NCBI GenBank assembly: GCA_017612755.1 | Contig: JAGAFH010000104.1 | Span: forward strand, 1-9,386 | Source of the DNA: Clostridiales bacterium | Lineage (GTDB): Bacteria > Bacillota > Clostridia > Saccharofermentanales > Saccharofermentanaceae | Reading direction: 5' to 3' | Length of the DNA stretch: 9,386 nucleotides | In this document: positions 1 to 6,884 of the stretch, piece after piece | How positions within the stretch are numbered: the first letter of the stretch is position 1 | How the letters are laid out: each line of letters begins with the position of its first letter | Translations under genes and position numbers: made by a program | The notes under the pieces: generated by a model | Told to the model about the DNA's origin: nothing | The model's input: only the letters and a program-made list of their open reading frames with translations | The model's database searches: none

Positions 1-770
1 AATCCAATAAAATAGTACTCTATGATGAAAATGGTAACAGTATCGCAGATTATTCTTTTACAAGTGATGTAATTGATGTTTATGCGGAATCCGATGAGTA
101 TATTATGGTGCTTCTTAGTAATAACGAGTTAATCAGCTTAAAATATGACGATTCACTTGTTGTAGATAGCGATCAGCAGTTTTCATGTCAGATTACCGAT
201 ATAGCGTATTACATTTCTTATGTTCCGGATAAAGGCGTAACGTTTTTTGTTGTTTCAGATAATGGGGAGCTATTTTCATATGGTAAAAATGCAGGAATAA
301 TTGATCCTGATCTGGATAAAGATAGTCTGATTGAAGAACCACAAATTGTGGAGACTGATATAAGACTTGTTTATTCTCACTATGCAGTTGATGGCGACAA
401 CTGTGTTATTGATCTGTCTAATGGGAATAAGAGCGAAACTGTTCCATGTAATATTTTAGGAATCAGTTGTTTCACTTATGCAGTGGTATACACAGATAAC
501 GCGTATTACGAGATAGCCAATAATGAGATGACGCTTGAAGAAAAGGGAAATATTCAAGACGGGACTTTTTTATGTACTGAAACAGGATTTGTCTATAAGA
601 TGAATGATTTAATGTACTATACAGGCTTTTTGGGTGGATTAACAAGTGGTAAAGGATTATTAGAGACAAATGATTCAGAGATCGATCTTCCGAAAGACTG
701 TTCTTACTGCGTAATTCAATATGGAGTGATCTGCTACGATTCAAATTCCCTGAATTGTTATTCTGTATAA
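1..770 (+). CDS. C-terminal part of a beta-propeller/RCC1-like protein (5' end outside window)
   Basis: The frame is open from base 3 to a TAA at 768-770, giving 255 residues with no start needed inside the window. The first internal ATG (105) has no convincing ribosome binding site, so this is most likely the tail of a longer gene. The product is rich in short beta-strand units ending in Asp/Asn-Gly or Asn-Asn turns: VLLSNNELISL near residue 36, FFVVSDNGELFSYGKN at 81-96, VVYTDNAYYEI near 161, and FLCTETGFVYKM near 189. The SDNGELFSYGKN unit resembles an RCC1-type blade strand (DGxLYxWGxN). That suggests a beta-propeller used for binding rather than catalysis. No catalytic motif, membrane segment or anchor is visible in this part. 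The DNA is AT-rich compared with the fab operon. The family assignment is an inference from repeat texture only, and the true function is unknown. Confidence 0.7.
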   Translation, partial: SNKIVLYDENGNSIADYSFTSDVIDVYAESDEYIMVLLSNNELISLKYDDSLVVDSDQQFSCQITDIAYYISYVPDKGVTFFVVSDNGELFSYGKNAGIIDPDLDKDSLIEEPQIVETDIRLVYSHYAVDGDNCVIDLSNGNKSETVPCNILGISCFTYAVVYTDNAYYEIANNEMTLEEKGNIQDGTFLCTETGFVYKMNDLMYYTGFLGGLTSGKGLLETNDSEIDLPKDCSYCVIQYGVICYDSNSLNCYSV

Positions 771-955
771 ACGAATCTTAACCAAATATGAAGACTATAT
801 TTAATCGCTCTTTCGCGATCACATTGATATGCTTTTGCAAAGCGATACCTCTGAGACAGTTTGGGCAGAGTCGGTTATTATGTTGTTCGAGGTTACCTAG
901 TATTGAAAAGTGGTTCATCTAAATGTTCCTAGCATAGGATAAGGGAGGAGAATTG

Positions 956-1333
956 ATGAAAAAAAGAAGAATCATTATCATCATTCTTGCTTTATTCATA
1001 GTTTTAGCTTCAACCGGAGTATGGCTGATTTTTAAAATCAATCAGAATACAACCAATCCTTCTATTGAGCCTCATAATCCGGAACAGGCAAGAAGCAGTG
1101 AAGCACAAAGTGTTATCAATGAATTGATAACTATAAGGGATACAAATGAATTTAAAAACGCATCTGAAGAAGAAAAGGAACAGATGCTTATTGACGCCTT
1201 GGAACAAATTGCTGAAAGTGGAACAGACGAATACCCGTATTCGTTAGTTGATCCTGACAGCATATATTCAACATATCATTCTGTTTATTTCACAGTTGTT
1301 GACGGAACGGAGCAGACGTTTTCTTTTTCTTGA
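956..1333 (+). CDS. Small membrane-anchored or secreted hypothetical protein
   Basis: This encodes 125 residues. The start is ATG 956, because the strong AGGGAGGAG at 942-950 sits 5 nt before it; the in-frame TTG at 953 would be only 2 nt away. The N-terminus is a basic MKKRR followed by a hydrophobic stretch (about residues 6-27), so it is either a signal peptide or a single N-terminal anchor. There is no lipobox cysteine. A polar linker (about 28-46) leads to a charged helical segment with EEEKEQMLIDALEQIAES (about 71-88), then a short beta-type region containing YHSVYFTVVDGTEQTFSFS at the end. The product would face outside the membrane. I do not recognise the family. It ends abruptly in what looks like a beta-hairpin, right at a T-rich run (1319-1331), and the next frame stays open to 1457, so truncation by frameshift is possible. 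No clear promoter is visible in 771-952. Confidence 0.7.
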   Translation: MKKRRIIIIILALFIVLASTGVWLIFKINQNTTNPSIEPHNPEQARSSEAQSVINELITIRDTNEFKNASEEEKEQMLIDALEQIAESGTDEYPYSLVDPDSIYSTYHSVYFTVVDGTEQTFSFS

Positions 1334-1354
1334 TGTTCGTTTAAAAGATCTGAT

Positions 1355-1369
1355 AGTATCGCCGATACT
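1355..1369. repeat. 15-bp near-perfect palindrome between the small protein gene and fabH
   Basis: The sequence AGTATCGCCGATACT has 7-nt arms that are exact reverse complements around one central C. No T-run follows, so it is not an obvious intrinsic terminator. It lies 22 nt after the stop of the small protein gene and about 70 nt upstream of the fab promoter. It could be a protein binding site or chance. The rest of the 1334-1440 gap shows nothing I can name. Confidence 0.35.
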
Positions 1370-1440
1370 GAAGAAGCATTACCTTATTGCCGGCGGCACT
1401 ATAGATCGATCATCTCCTCATTTTCACCGCAATCTTTATA

Positions 1441-1469
1441 TTGACGGATTACTTTGATTATGCAATACT
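1441..1469 (+). promoter_or_regulatory. Promoter of the fab operon (sigma-A type, extended -10)
   Basis: The -35 element is TTGACG (1441-1446), 5 of 6 matches to consensus. A 17-bp spacer follows, containing the extended element TG at 1461-1462, and then the -10 element AATACT (1464-1469), 4 of 6 matches. Transcription would begin near 1476, about 29 nt before the fabH ATG at 1505, leaving just enough leader for the ribosome binding site. No other candidate promoter is seen before any fab gene, and the internal gaps are too short for one, so this probably drives all six genes. Confidence 0.65.
1451..1467. promoter_or_regulatory. Degenerate FabT-like half site
   Basis: ACTTTGATTATGCAATA repeats the first 11 bases (ACTTTGATTAT) of the full operator at 1467, 16 bp upstream. 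Its left arm CTTTGAT is intact, while the right arm matches at only 4 of 7 positions. It lies inside the spacer and -10 region of the fab promoter. Two boxes about one and a half helical turns apart would allow cooperative binding; this is inference. Confidence 0.45.
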
Positions 1470-1483
1470 TTGATTATCAAAGG
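1467..1483. promoter_or_regulatory. FabT-type operator over the fab promoter
   Basis: ACTTTGATTATCAAAGG contains the perfect inverted repeat CTTTGAT-T-ATCAAAG (1468-1482). From memory, the site bound by the MarR-family repressor FabT of streptococci is ANTTTGATTATCAAATT; this window matches 15 of 17 positions, including the whole core. The box overlaps the last bases of the -10 element and the predicted start site, the expected place for a repressor that blocks RNA polymerase. FabT binds tightly when loaded with long-chain acyl-ACP, so the likely logic is end-product repression of fatty acid synthesis. No MarR-type gene lies in the window, so the regulator must be encoded elsewhere. Confidence 0.75.
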
Positions 1484-1504
1484 AATTATAAAGGCGGTGT
1501 ATAC

Positions 1505-2479
1505 ATGCTTACCGGAAAGATCATTGGACTGGGTTCTTATCTCCCTCCGAAGATACTTACAAATGACGACCTCTCCAAGATCGTCGACACTAATGACGAA
1601 TGGATAACCGAGAGGACCGGTATCAAGAGACGCCATATTGCGGATGCAGTTGAAGACAAGGCTTCCACTATGGCTTGTAAGGCAGCTCTTGCTGCTATTG
1701 AGGATGCGGGGATCTCAGGTTCTGAGATCGATCTTATCGTTGCCGCATCAACTACTCCTGATGTAGTTTTCCCTTCTATCGCATGCTGCGTACAGGGTGC
1801 AGTAGGAGCTGACGGATGCGCATGTTTTGACGTTAACTCTGCATGTCCCGGATTTATCGCCGCTTACAATACAGCCCAGAGCTATATCGAATCAGGTAAC
1901 GCAAAGACAGTTCTCGTCCTTGGTGCCGAGTGCCTTACCAATTTTGTTGACTGGGAGGACAGAGGTACATGTATCCTTTTCGGAGACGGTGCAGGCGCTG
2001 CAGTTCTCCGCGCAGAGGAAGGAATGAAGAACAGCTTTATCATGAAGGCTTCCATGAACAGAGGCGCATGCCTTCACTGCGAAGCTATGAAGCAGCCTAA
2101 AAGAGTGGATGAGGAAGGATTCCTTAAGTCCACATTTATGTATATGCAGGGAAGGGAAGTGTTCAGGTTCGTAGTAACTGAGGTCCCTGCCCTTATTGAC
2201 GAACTCTCGAAGAAGTATGAGTTCGATCTTGGTGAAGTAGACCACTTTGTTTTCCATCAGGCAAACAGAAGGATCATTGAGGCGACAGCCAAAAAGCTGG
2301 GTGTATCTCTTGAGAAGTTCCCCATGAATATCCAGGATACAGGTAATACATCTTCAGCTTCCATCCCCATCCTTCTCACACAGATGAAGAAGGAAGGAAA
2401 GCTTAAGAAGGGGGACAAGATCGTAATGTCTTCCTTCGGAGGCGGACTTACATGGGGCGCTAACTATTTCGAATATTAA
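1505..2479 (+). CDS. fabH: Beta-ketoacyl-ACP synthase III
   Basis: The 324-residue product starts type II fatty acid synthesis by condensing an acyl-CoA primer with malonyl-ACP in the cytoplasm. The thiolase-fold catalytic triad is complete: Cys114 in NSACPGF, His251 in HQANRR, and Asn281 in DTGNTSSASIP. The C-terminal FGGGLTWGA glycine-rich motif and the N-terminal ITERTGIKRRHIAD motif are also typical, and the length is normal. I chose ATG 1505 because AAAGGCGG (1490-1497) sits 7 nt upstream and the protein begins MLTGKIIGLGSYLP, as FabH proteins do. An in-frame ATG at 1454 would add 17 odd residues and lies upstream of the predicted transcription start. Phe89 aligns with the E. coli Phe87 near the primer pocket, but primer preference cannot be told from sequence alone. 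It is the first gene of the operon; fabK follows after 19 nt with no acpP between. Confidence 0.97.
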   Translation: MLTGKIIGLGSYLPPKILTNDDLSKIVDTNDEWITERTGIKRRHIADAVEDKASTMACKAALAAIEDAGISGSEIDLIVAASTTPDVVFPSIACCVQGAVGADGCACFDVNSACPGFIAAYNTAQSYIESGNAKTVLVLGAECLTNFVDWEDRGTCILFGDGAGAAVLRAEEGMKNSFIMKASMNRGACLHCEAMKQPKRVDEEGFLKSTFMYMQGREVFRFVVTEVPALIDELSKKYEFDLGEVDHFVFHQANRRIIEATAKKLGVSLEKFPMNIQDTGNTSSASIPILLTQMKKEGKLKKGDKIVMSSFGGGLTWGANYFEY

Positions 2480-2498
2480 TTTTCAAGGAGATATGACC

Positions 2499-3434
2499 AT
2501 GACAAAGATCACAGAGATGGTAGGAATCAAGTATCCCATATTCCAGGGCGGAATGGCCTGGGTAGCAGACCACCATATCGCTGCAGCAGTAAGTAATGCA
2601 GGCGGCCTTGGCATCATCGGATGCGGCGGCGCAGACGAGAACTGGATCAGGGATCAGATCCATAAGTGCAGGGAATTGACAGATAAGCCCTTCGGCGTAA
2701 ACGTCATGCTCATGAATCCCAGAGCTCCCCAGATCGCTGAAGTACTGGCTGAGGAGAAAGTAAAGGTAGTTACTACAGGCGCAGGTTCTGCCGGTAAGTA
2801 CATTCCCATGTGGAAGGAAGCAGGCATCATCGTTATTCCCGTTGTTGCAGGCGTAGCCCTTGCAAAGAAGATGGAGAAGGACGGAGCTGACGCAGTTATC
2901 GCTGAGGGAACCGAGTCCGGCGGACACGTAGGTGAGATCACAACTATGGCCCTGGTACCCCAGGTAGTAGATGCAGTAAATATCCCCGTTATCGCAGCAG
3001 GCGGTATCGCAGACGGAAGAGGAGTTGCAGCAGCCTTCATGCTTGGTGCTGAGGCTGTCCAGTGCGGAACAGTATTCTGCGCATCCGAGGAAGTAAATAT
3101 CCACCAGAACTACAAGGATATGATCATCAAGGCCAAGGATTCTTCCACCAGAGTAACAGGAAGATCCGCAGGCGCTCCCGTAAGGCAGATCAGAAACCAG
3201 CTTACAAATGAGTTCATCAAGCTGGAGGAGGCTCACGCAAGCTTTGAGGAGATCGAGGCACTGGGTGTAGGCGCTCTCCGTAAGGCTGTCGTTGAAGGCG
3301 ATACAAAGGGCGGTACCTTCATGGCCGGCCAGATCGCAGGTATGGTCAATGAGATCAAGCCTGTTAAGACCATCATCGAGGAGATGATGACTTCCGCCAA
3401 CGATCTTCTTAAGAATGCAAAGGAGATCTGCTGA
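2499..3434 (+). CDS. fabK: Enoyl-ACP reductase II (FMN-dependent)
   Basis: FabK reduces trans-2-enoyl-ACP to acyl-ACP, the last step of each elongation cycle. It is an FMN-containing TIM-barrel flavoprotein of the nitronate monooxygenase-like superfamily and is unrelated to FabI, which is why FabK-bearing bacteria resist triclosan. The sequence shows IFQGGMAWVAD near residue 14, VVTTGAG (90-96), the AEGTESGGHVGE motif with the FabK-type His143, and the flavin phosphate-binding stretch AAGGIADGRG followed by GAEAVQCGT. There are 311 residues. I prefer ATG 2499 over ATG 2493: AAGGAG (2485-2490) is 8 nt from the former but only 2 nt from the latter. The stop codon overlaps the fabD start by one base (TGATG), suggesting translational coupling. 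No FabI or FabL gene is visible, so this is the only reductase of the cluster. Confidence 0.96.
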   Translation: MTKITEMVGIKYPIFQGGMAWVADHHIAAAVSNAGGLGIIGCGGADENWIRDQIHKCRELTDKPFGVNVMLMNPRAPQIAEVLAEEKVKVVTTGAGSAGKYIPMWKEAGIIVIPVVAGVALAKKMEKDGADAVIAEGTESGGHVGEITTMALVPQVVDAVNIPVIAAGGIADGRGVAAAFMLGAEAVQCGTVFCASEEVNIHQNYKDMIIKAKDSSTRVTGRSAGAPVRQIRNQLTNEFIKLEEAHASFEEIEALGVGALRKAVVEGDTKGGTFMAGQIAGMVNEIKPVKTIIEEMMTSANDLLKNAKEIC

Positions 3435-4375
3435 TGAAGATAGCATTTGTTTATCCCGGTCAGGGAGTACAGAAAGTCGGAATGGCTCAGGACTTTGTGG
3501 AGAAGTACGGCTGGGCCAAGGATATGGTAAAAGAGGCTACTGAGGCTTCCGGTTTTGATATGGAGAAGATCCTTTTCGAGGAGAACGAGGATATCCATGT
3601 TACCGAGTATACACAGCCCTGCCTGGTCACCGCATGTTCCATCATGACAAAGGCGGTAGAGGACCTGGGAATAAAGGCTGACGTTACGGCAGGTCTTTCC
3701 CTGGGTGAGTACTGCGCCCTGGTAACTGCCGGAGCCATGACCTTTAAGGATGCAGTAAGGCTTACAAGGATCAGGGGCGATCTTATGAGCTCCTTCGTTC
3801 CTGCAGGACAGGGAACCATGGCTGCCATCATCGCTCTTCCCAAGGAAAAGGTAGAGCAGTGCATCGACGGTATCGAGGGAGCGGAAGTCGCAAACTATAA
3901 CTGCCCCGGACAGATCGTTATCACCGGCGAAAAGGATGCGGTACACGAGGGCATGGAAAAGCTTTCCGAGATGGGAGCCAAGCGTGCAGTAGAACTCAAG
4001 GTATCCGGTCCTTTCCATTCACCTATGCTGAAGGGTGCCGGCGAAAAGCTCCGCGTGGAGCTGGACAAGGCAGAGATCTCCAATCTTAAGATCCCCTATA
4101 TCGCCAACTACAACGCAGAACTCATAAAAGATACTTCAGAGACCAGAGACCTTCTGGAAAAGCAGGTCTACTCTTCCGTAATGTGGGAGCAGACACTGGT
4201 GAAGCTGAAGGAAATGGGTGTGGATGTACTCATTGAGATCGGTCCCGGAAAGACCATCGCAGGATTTGTAAAGAAGACGATCCCCGAGGTCCCTGTGCTG
4301 AACGTATCCACAGTAGAAGAAGCAGAAGAACTTAAAGATAAACTTGAAGAAATAAGGTCCGCTAAGGAGGCATAA
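3434..4375 (+). CDS. fabD: Malonyl-CoA:ACP transacylase
   Basis: FabD moves malonate from malonyl-CoA to holo-ACP, making the extender used by FabH and FabF. The 313-residue product has the N-terminal PGQGVQKVGM motif, the nucleophile elbow GLSLGEY with Ser89, the malonate-binding Arg114 in RIRGDLM, the catalytic His195 in GPFHSPM, and the C-terminal IEIGPGKT loop. All key residues and the length are normal. Its ATG overlaps the fabK stop by one base; AGGAG at 3421-3425, inside fabK, is 8 nt upstream. FabG starts one base after its stop, so translation of the three genes is probably coupled. Confidence 0.97.
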   Translation: MKIAFVYPGQGVQKVGMAQDFVEKYGWAKDMVKEATEASGFDMEKILFEENEDIHVTEYTQPCLVTACSIMTKAVEDLGIKADVTAGLSLGEYCALVTAGAMTFKDAVRLTRIRGDLMSSFVPAGQGTMAAIIALPKEKVEQCIDGIEGAEVANYNCPGQIVITGEKDAVHEGMEKLSEMGAKRAVELKVSGPFHSPMLKGAGEKLRVELDKAEISNLKIPYIANYNAELIKDTSETRDLLEKQVYSSVMWEQTLVKLKEMGVDVLIEIGPGKTIAGFVKKTIPEVPVLNVSTVEEAEELKDKLEEIRSAKEA

Positions 4376-4376
4376 A

Positions 4377-5114
4377 ATGGCAAGAACAGCAATCGTAACA
4401 GGAAGTGCAAGAGGAATAGGTAAGGCTATCGCAGAGAAGCTGGCAAAGATGGGCTACAACATCGCTATCGTAGATGCATGCCCTATCGAGTCTTCCGAAG
4501 AGACGGCAAAAGAGATCAAGGAGAACTACGGTGTAGAGACAAAGGCATACAGATGTGATGTTTCCAGCTCCCAGAGTGTTGCCGGGACAGTATCAGATGT
4601 GGCTTCTACCTTCGGTTCCATCGATGCTCTCGTAAATAACGCAGGTATCACAAGAGACGGATTCCTTGTAAGGATGAAGGAAGAAGATTTCGACCTGGTC
4701 ATCTCAGTCAACCTTAAGGGTACTTACAACTTCTTCCGTGAAGTTGTTCCCGTAATGAGCAAGCAGAAGTACGGACGTATCGTTTCCATCTCCTCCATCG
4801 TAGGACTTGAGGGAAATGCATGCCAGGTAAACTACTCTGCAAGTAAGGCCGGCGTTATCGGTATCACAAAGAGTGCTGCAAGAGAGTATGCAGGCAAGAA
4901 TATCACATGTAATGCCATCGCTCCCGGATTTGTCCAGACAGCCATGACAGATGCCCTTCCCGAGAAGGTCAAGGAGCAGATGCTGGCAGGTATCCCTCTC
5001 AAGCGTTACGGCCAGGTGGAGGATATCGCAAATGCAGTAGGATTCCTCGTATCTGATGAGGCTTCCTATATTACAGGCCAGGTCCTTTCCGTTGACGGCG
5101 GAATGCATATGTAA
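4377..5114 (+). CDS. fabG: 3-oxoacyl-ACP reductase
   Basis: FabG reduces 3-ketoacyl-ACP to 3-hydroxyacyl-ACP. The 245-residue product is a classical short-chain dehydrogenase: the cofactor loop TGSARGIG (8-15), NNAG (87-90), Asn112, Ser140, and the YSASK motif with Tyr153 and Lys157 are all present, as is the C-terminal VDGGM. The start is fixed by TAAGGAGG (4363-4370), 6 nt before ATG, located inside the end of fabD. One point is unusual: beta-strand 2 ends in NIAIVDAC with Asp33. In this superfamily an acidic residue there normally binds the adenosine ribose and favours NADH, while FabG enzymes are usually NADPH-dependent. A 35-nt gap separates it from fabF. Its place in the fab operon makes another dehydrogenase role unlikely. 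Confidence 0.96.
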   Translation: MARTAIVTGSARGIGKAIAEKLAKMGYNIAIVDACPIESSEETAKEIKENYGVETKAYRCDVSSSQSVAGTVSDVASTFGSIDALVNNAGITRDGFLVRMKEEDFDLVISVNLKGTYNFFREVVPVMSKQKYGRIVSISSIVGLEGNACQVNYSASKAGVIGITKSAAREYAGKNITCNAIAPGFVQTAMTDALPEKVKEQMLAGIPLKRYGQVEDIANAVGFLVSDEASYITGQVLSVDGGMHM

Positions 5115-5149
5115 TAAACAAATCTAATCCCAAGGATCGGAGAATAAGA

Positions 5150-6385
5150 ATGAACGGTAGAAGAGTAGTAGTAACAGGAATGGGTGCCATCACTCCTCTC
5201 GGAGAGAATGTAGAGACATTCTGGGAAGGCCTTAAGGAAGGTAAGAGAGCATTTGCGGAGATCTCTGCTTTTGATGCTTCTGAATATAAGGCTAAGATGT
5301 GCGCTGAGGTCAAGGACTTCGATCCTACGAAGTATATGGACTTCAAGACAGCAAAGAGAATGGAGAGATTCTCCCAGTTCGCATGCGTTGCAGCCAAGGA
5401 GGCTGTTGAGCAGTCAGGACTTGATATGGAGAAGGAGAACCCCTACAGGGTCGGCGTTATCGTCAGCTCCGGTATCGGTTCCATGCAGGCTAACGAGAGA
5501 GAGCACCAGAAGCTGGTAGACGGCAAGAAGGTAAGTCCTCTCTACATCCCTATGATGATCGCAAATATGGCATCTGCCAACATCTCCATCCAGTATGGAA
5601 TGAAAGGCAAGAACGTAGCTATCGTAACGGCCTGCGCATCCGGATCCCACTCCATCGGTGATGCCTACAGGGCCATCAAGTTCGATGATGCGGACGTAAT
5701 GGTGGCAGGCGGTGCCGAAGCAGCTATCTGCCCTCTGGGCGTTCAGGGCTTTACCAACATGACAGCCCTTTCCACAAATATGGATCCCGATACATGTTCC
5801 AGACCCTTCGATAAGAACAGGGACGGATTTGTTATCGGTGAGGGTGCCGGCGTCGTAGTTCTTGAGGAACTGGAGCACGCTAAGGCAAGAGGCGCAAAGA
5901 TCCTTGCTGAGGTGGTAGGTTACGGCGCAACTAACGATGCTTTCCACATCACTTCCCCTGCAGAGGACGGTTCCGGCGCAGGCGAGGCTATGAAGGCTGC
6001 CATGAAGGAAGCAGGCATCGGTCCCAGGGATGTTGAGTATATCAATGCCCACGGAACATCCACCCACCACAATGATCTTTTCGAGACGAGAGCCATCAAG
6101 TACGCTTTCGGCGATGAGGCAAAGAATGTTGCCATCAACTCCACCAAGTCCATGATCGGACACCTTCTCGGAGGCGCCGGCGGAGTAGAGTTCATCGTAT
6201 GCGTCAAGTCCATCCAGGATTCCTATATCCACGTTACATCAGGTCTTTCCGAGACAGATGAGGAGTGCGATCTGGACTACACAATGGGCTCCGGAAGAAA
6301 CCTTGAGATCAACTACGCAATGAGCAATTCACTGGGCTTCGGCGGACACAATGCCACACTTCTTCTCAAGAAGTACGAAGCTTAA
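5150..6385 (+). CDS. fabF: Beta-ketoacyl-ACP synthase II
   Basis: FabF condenses acyl-ACP with malonyl-ACP in the elongation rounds. The 411-residue product has the Cys-His-His triad: Cys162 in TACASGSHS, His301 in NAHGTSTHHND and His338 in MIGHLLGGAGG. It also has Lys333 (STKS) and the acyl-gate Phe397 in LGFGGHN. Length and motifs are standard. GGAG (5139-5142) is 7 nt before the ATG. The HH in STHHND replaces the more common proline/tyrosine types at this loop but does not touch a catalytic residue. In Gram-positive clusters of this order accB usually sits between fabF and fabZ; here only 18 nt separate them. No FabB or FabM is present, so how unsaturated chains arise, if they do, cannot be read from this window. 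Confidence 0.97.
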   Translation: MNGRRVVVTGMGAITPLGENVETFWEGLKEGKRAFAEISAFDASEYKAKMCAEVKDFDPTKYMDFKTAKRMERFSQFACVAAKEAVEQSGLDMEKENPYRVGVIVSSGIGSMQANEREHQKLVDGKKVSPLYIPMMIANMASANISIQYGMKGKNVAIVTACASGSHSIGDAYRAIKFDDADVMVAGGAEAAICPLGVQGFTNMTALSTNMDPDTCSRPFDKNRDGFVIGEGAGVVVLEELEHAKARGAKILAEVVGYGATNDAFHITSPAEDGSGAGEAMKAAMKEAGIGPRDVEYINAHGTSTHHNDLFETRAIKYAFGDEAKNVAINSTKSMIGHLLGGAGGVEFIVCVKSIQDSYIHVTSGLSETDEECDLDYTMGSGRNLEINYAMSNSLGFGGHNATLLLKKYEA

Positions 6386-6403
6386 TTACAGGAGGAAAAG
6401 CAA

Positions 6404-6838
6404 ATGGCTAATTCACTGGACATCAAAGGCATAATGGAGATCATCCCTCACAGACACCCCTTCCTTCTCATCGATAAGGTAGAGGACTATGAGCCGGGTC
6501 AGTACTGTATCGCATATAAGAATATCACTTACGATGAGTCATTCTTCAGAGGACACTTCCCGGAGTACCCTATTACTCCCGGCGTTCTCATGGTAGAGGC
6601 CCTTGCCCAGGCAGGCGCTGTTGCCATCCTCTCCCAGGAGGAGTTCAAGGGCAAGATCGCAGTCTTCGCAGGCATCGACAACTGTAAGTTCAAAAGACAG
6701 ATCCTTCCCGGTGATACCGTAAGACTTGAGACAAAGATCACCCAGGTAAGAGGTCCCGTGGGCGTAGGTGAGGCTGAAGCTACCGTTGACGGCAAGATCG
6801 CCGTTAAGTGCACTCTTAAGTTCGCTATCATGCAGTAA
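6404..6838 (+). CDS. fabZ: 3-hydroxyacyl-ACP dehydratase
   Basis: FabZ removes water from 3-hydroxyacyl-ACP to give trans-2-enoyl-ACP, the substrate of FabK. The 144-residue hot-dog-fold product shows [11 protein letters not shown] (14-24), the catalytic His51 in [13 protein letters not shown], and Glu65 in [10 protein letters not shown], followed by the usual [17 protein letters not shown] strand. Only the FabZ signature is present, with no FabA-specific features. A perfect AGGAGG (6390-6395) is 8 nt before the ATG. It is the last gene of the operon: its TAA is followed within 17 nt by an intrinsic terminator, so accC, accD and accA, which often follow, are not co-transcribed here. Confidence 0.97.
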   Translation: MANSLDIKGIMEIIPHRHPFLLIDKVEDYEPGQYCIAYKNITYDESFFRGHFPEYPITPGVLMVEALAQAGAVAILSQEEFKGKIAVFAGIDNCKFKRQILPGDTVRLETKITQVRGPVGVGEAEATVDGKIAVKCTLKFAIMQ

Positions 6839-6854
6839 CCCTCCGGAAAGATTC

Positions 6855-6884
6855 CCGATTTCGAGAATCGAAAAGCGGTTTTTT
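6855..6884 (+). terminator. Intrinsic terminator of the fab operon
   Basis: After the fabZ stop, a hairpin can form from CCG (6855-6857) plus TTTCGA (6859-6864), loop GAA, and TCGAAA (6868-6873) plus CGG (6876-6878), with a small internal loop (one base on the left, two on the right). Six T residues (6879-6884) follow directly. Stem plus T-run at the end of a gene cluster is the classic rho-independent layout. Confidence 0.7.

Noticed and set aside
804..843. Two short hairpins (ATCGC-GCGAT at 804-819 and GCTTT-TGC-AAAGC at 831-843) after the first gene
   Set aside because: The stems are only 5 bp and neither has a T-run, so a terminator or riboswitch is not supported. The 771-952 gap otherwise shows no clear promoter or RNA.
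1248..1457. Separate small gene in the frame overlapping the small protein gene
   Set aside because: It has no ribosome binding site, overlaps a better-supported gene and the fab promoter, and its sequence is not protein-like. It is kept only as a possible frameshift remnant.
1454..1504. Upstream in-frame ATG giving a 341-residue FabH
   Set aside because: It lies before the predicted transcription start, inside the promoter and operator, with no ribosome site, and adds residues not found in FabH proteins.
2493..2498. Alternative FabK start at ATG 2493
   Set aside because: The AAGGAG would be only 2 nt away; ATG 2499 has the normal 8-nt spacing.
2460..3446. Long reverse-strand open frame (328 codons) opposite fabK
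   Set aside because: It is antisense to a certain gene, is rich in Cys, Ser and Leu, shows no domain, and arises from the regular codon pattern of the highly biased fab genes.
3233..4018. Reverse-strand open frame opposite the fabK-fabD junction
   Set aside because: It spans two certain genes in antisense and has no protein-like features.
5414..6232. Reverse-strand open frame (272 codons) opposite fabF
   Set aside because: It has the same cause as the frame opposite fabK: the composition is a mirror of fabF and there is no ribosome site or recognisable motif.
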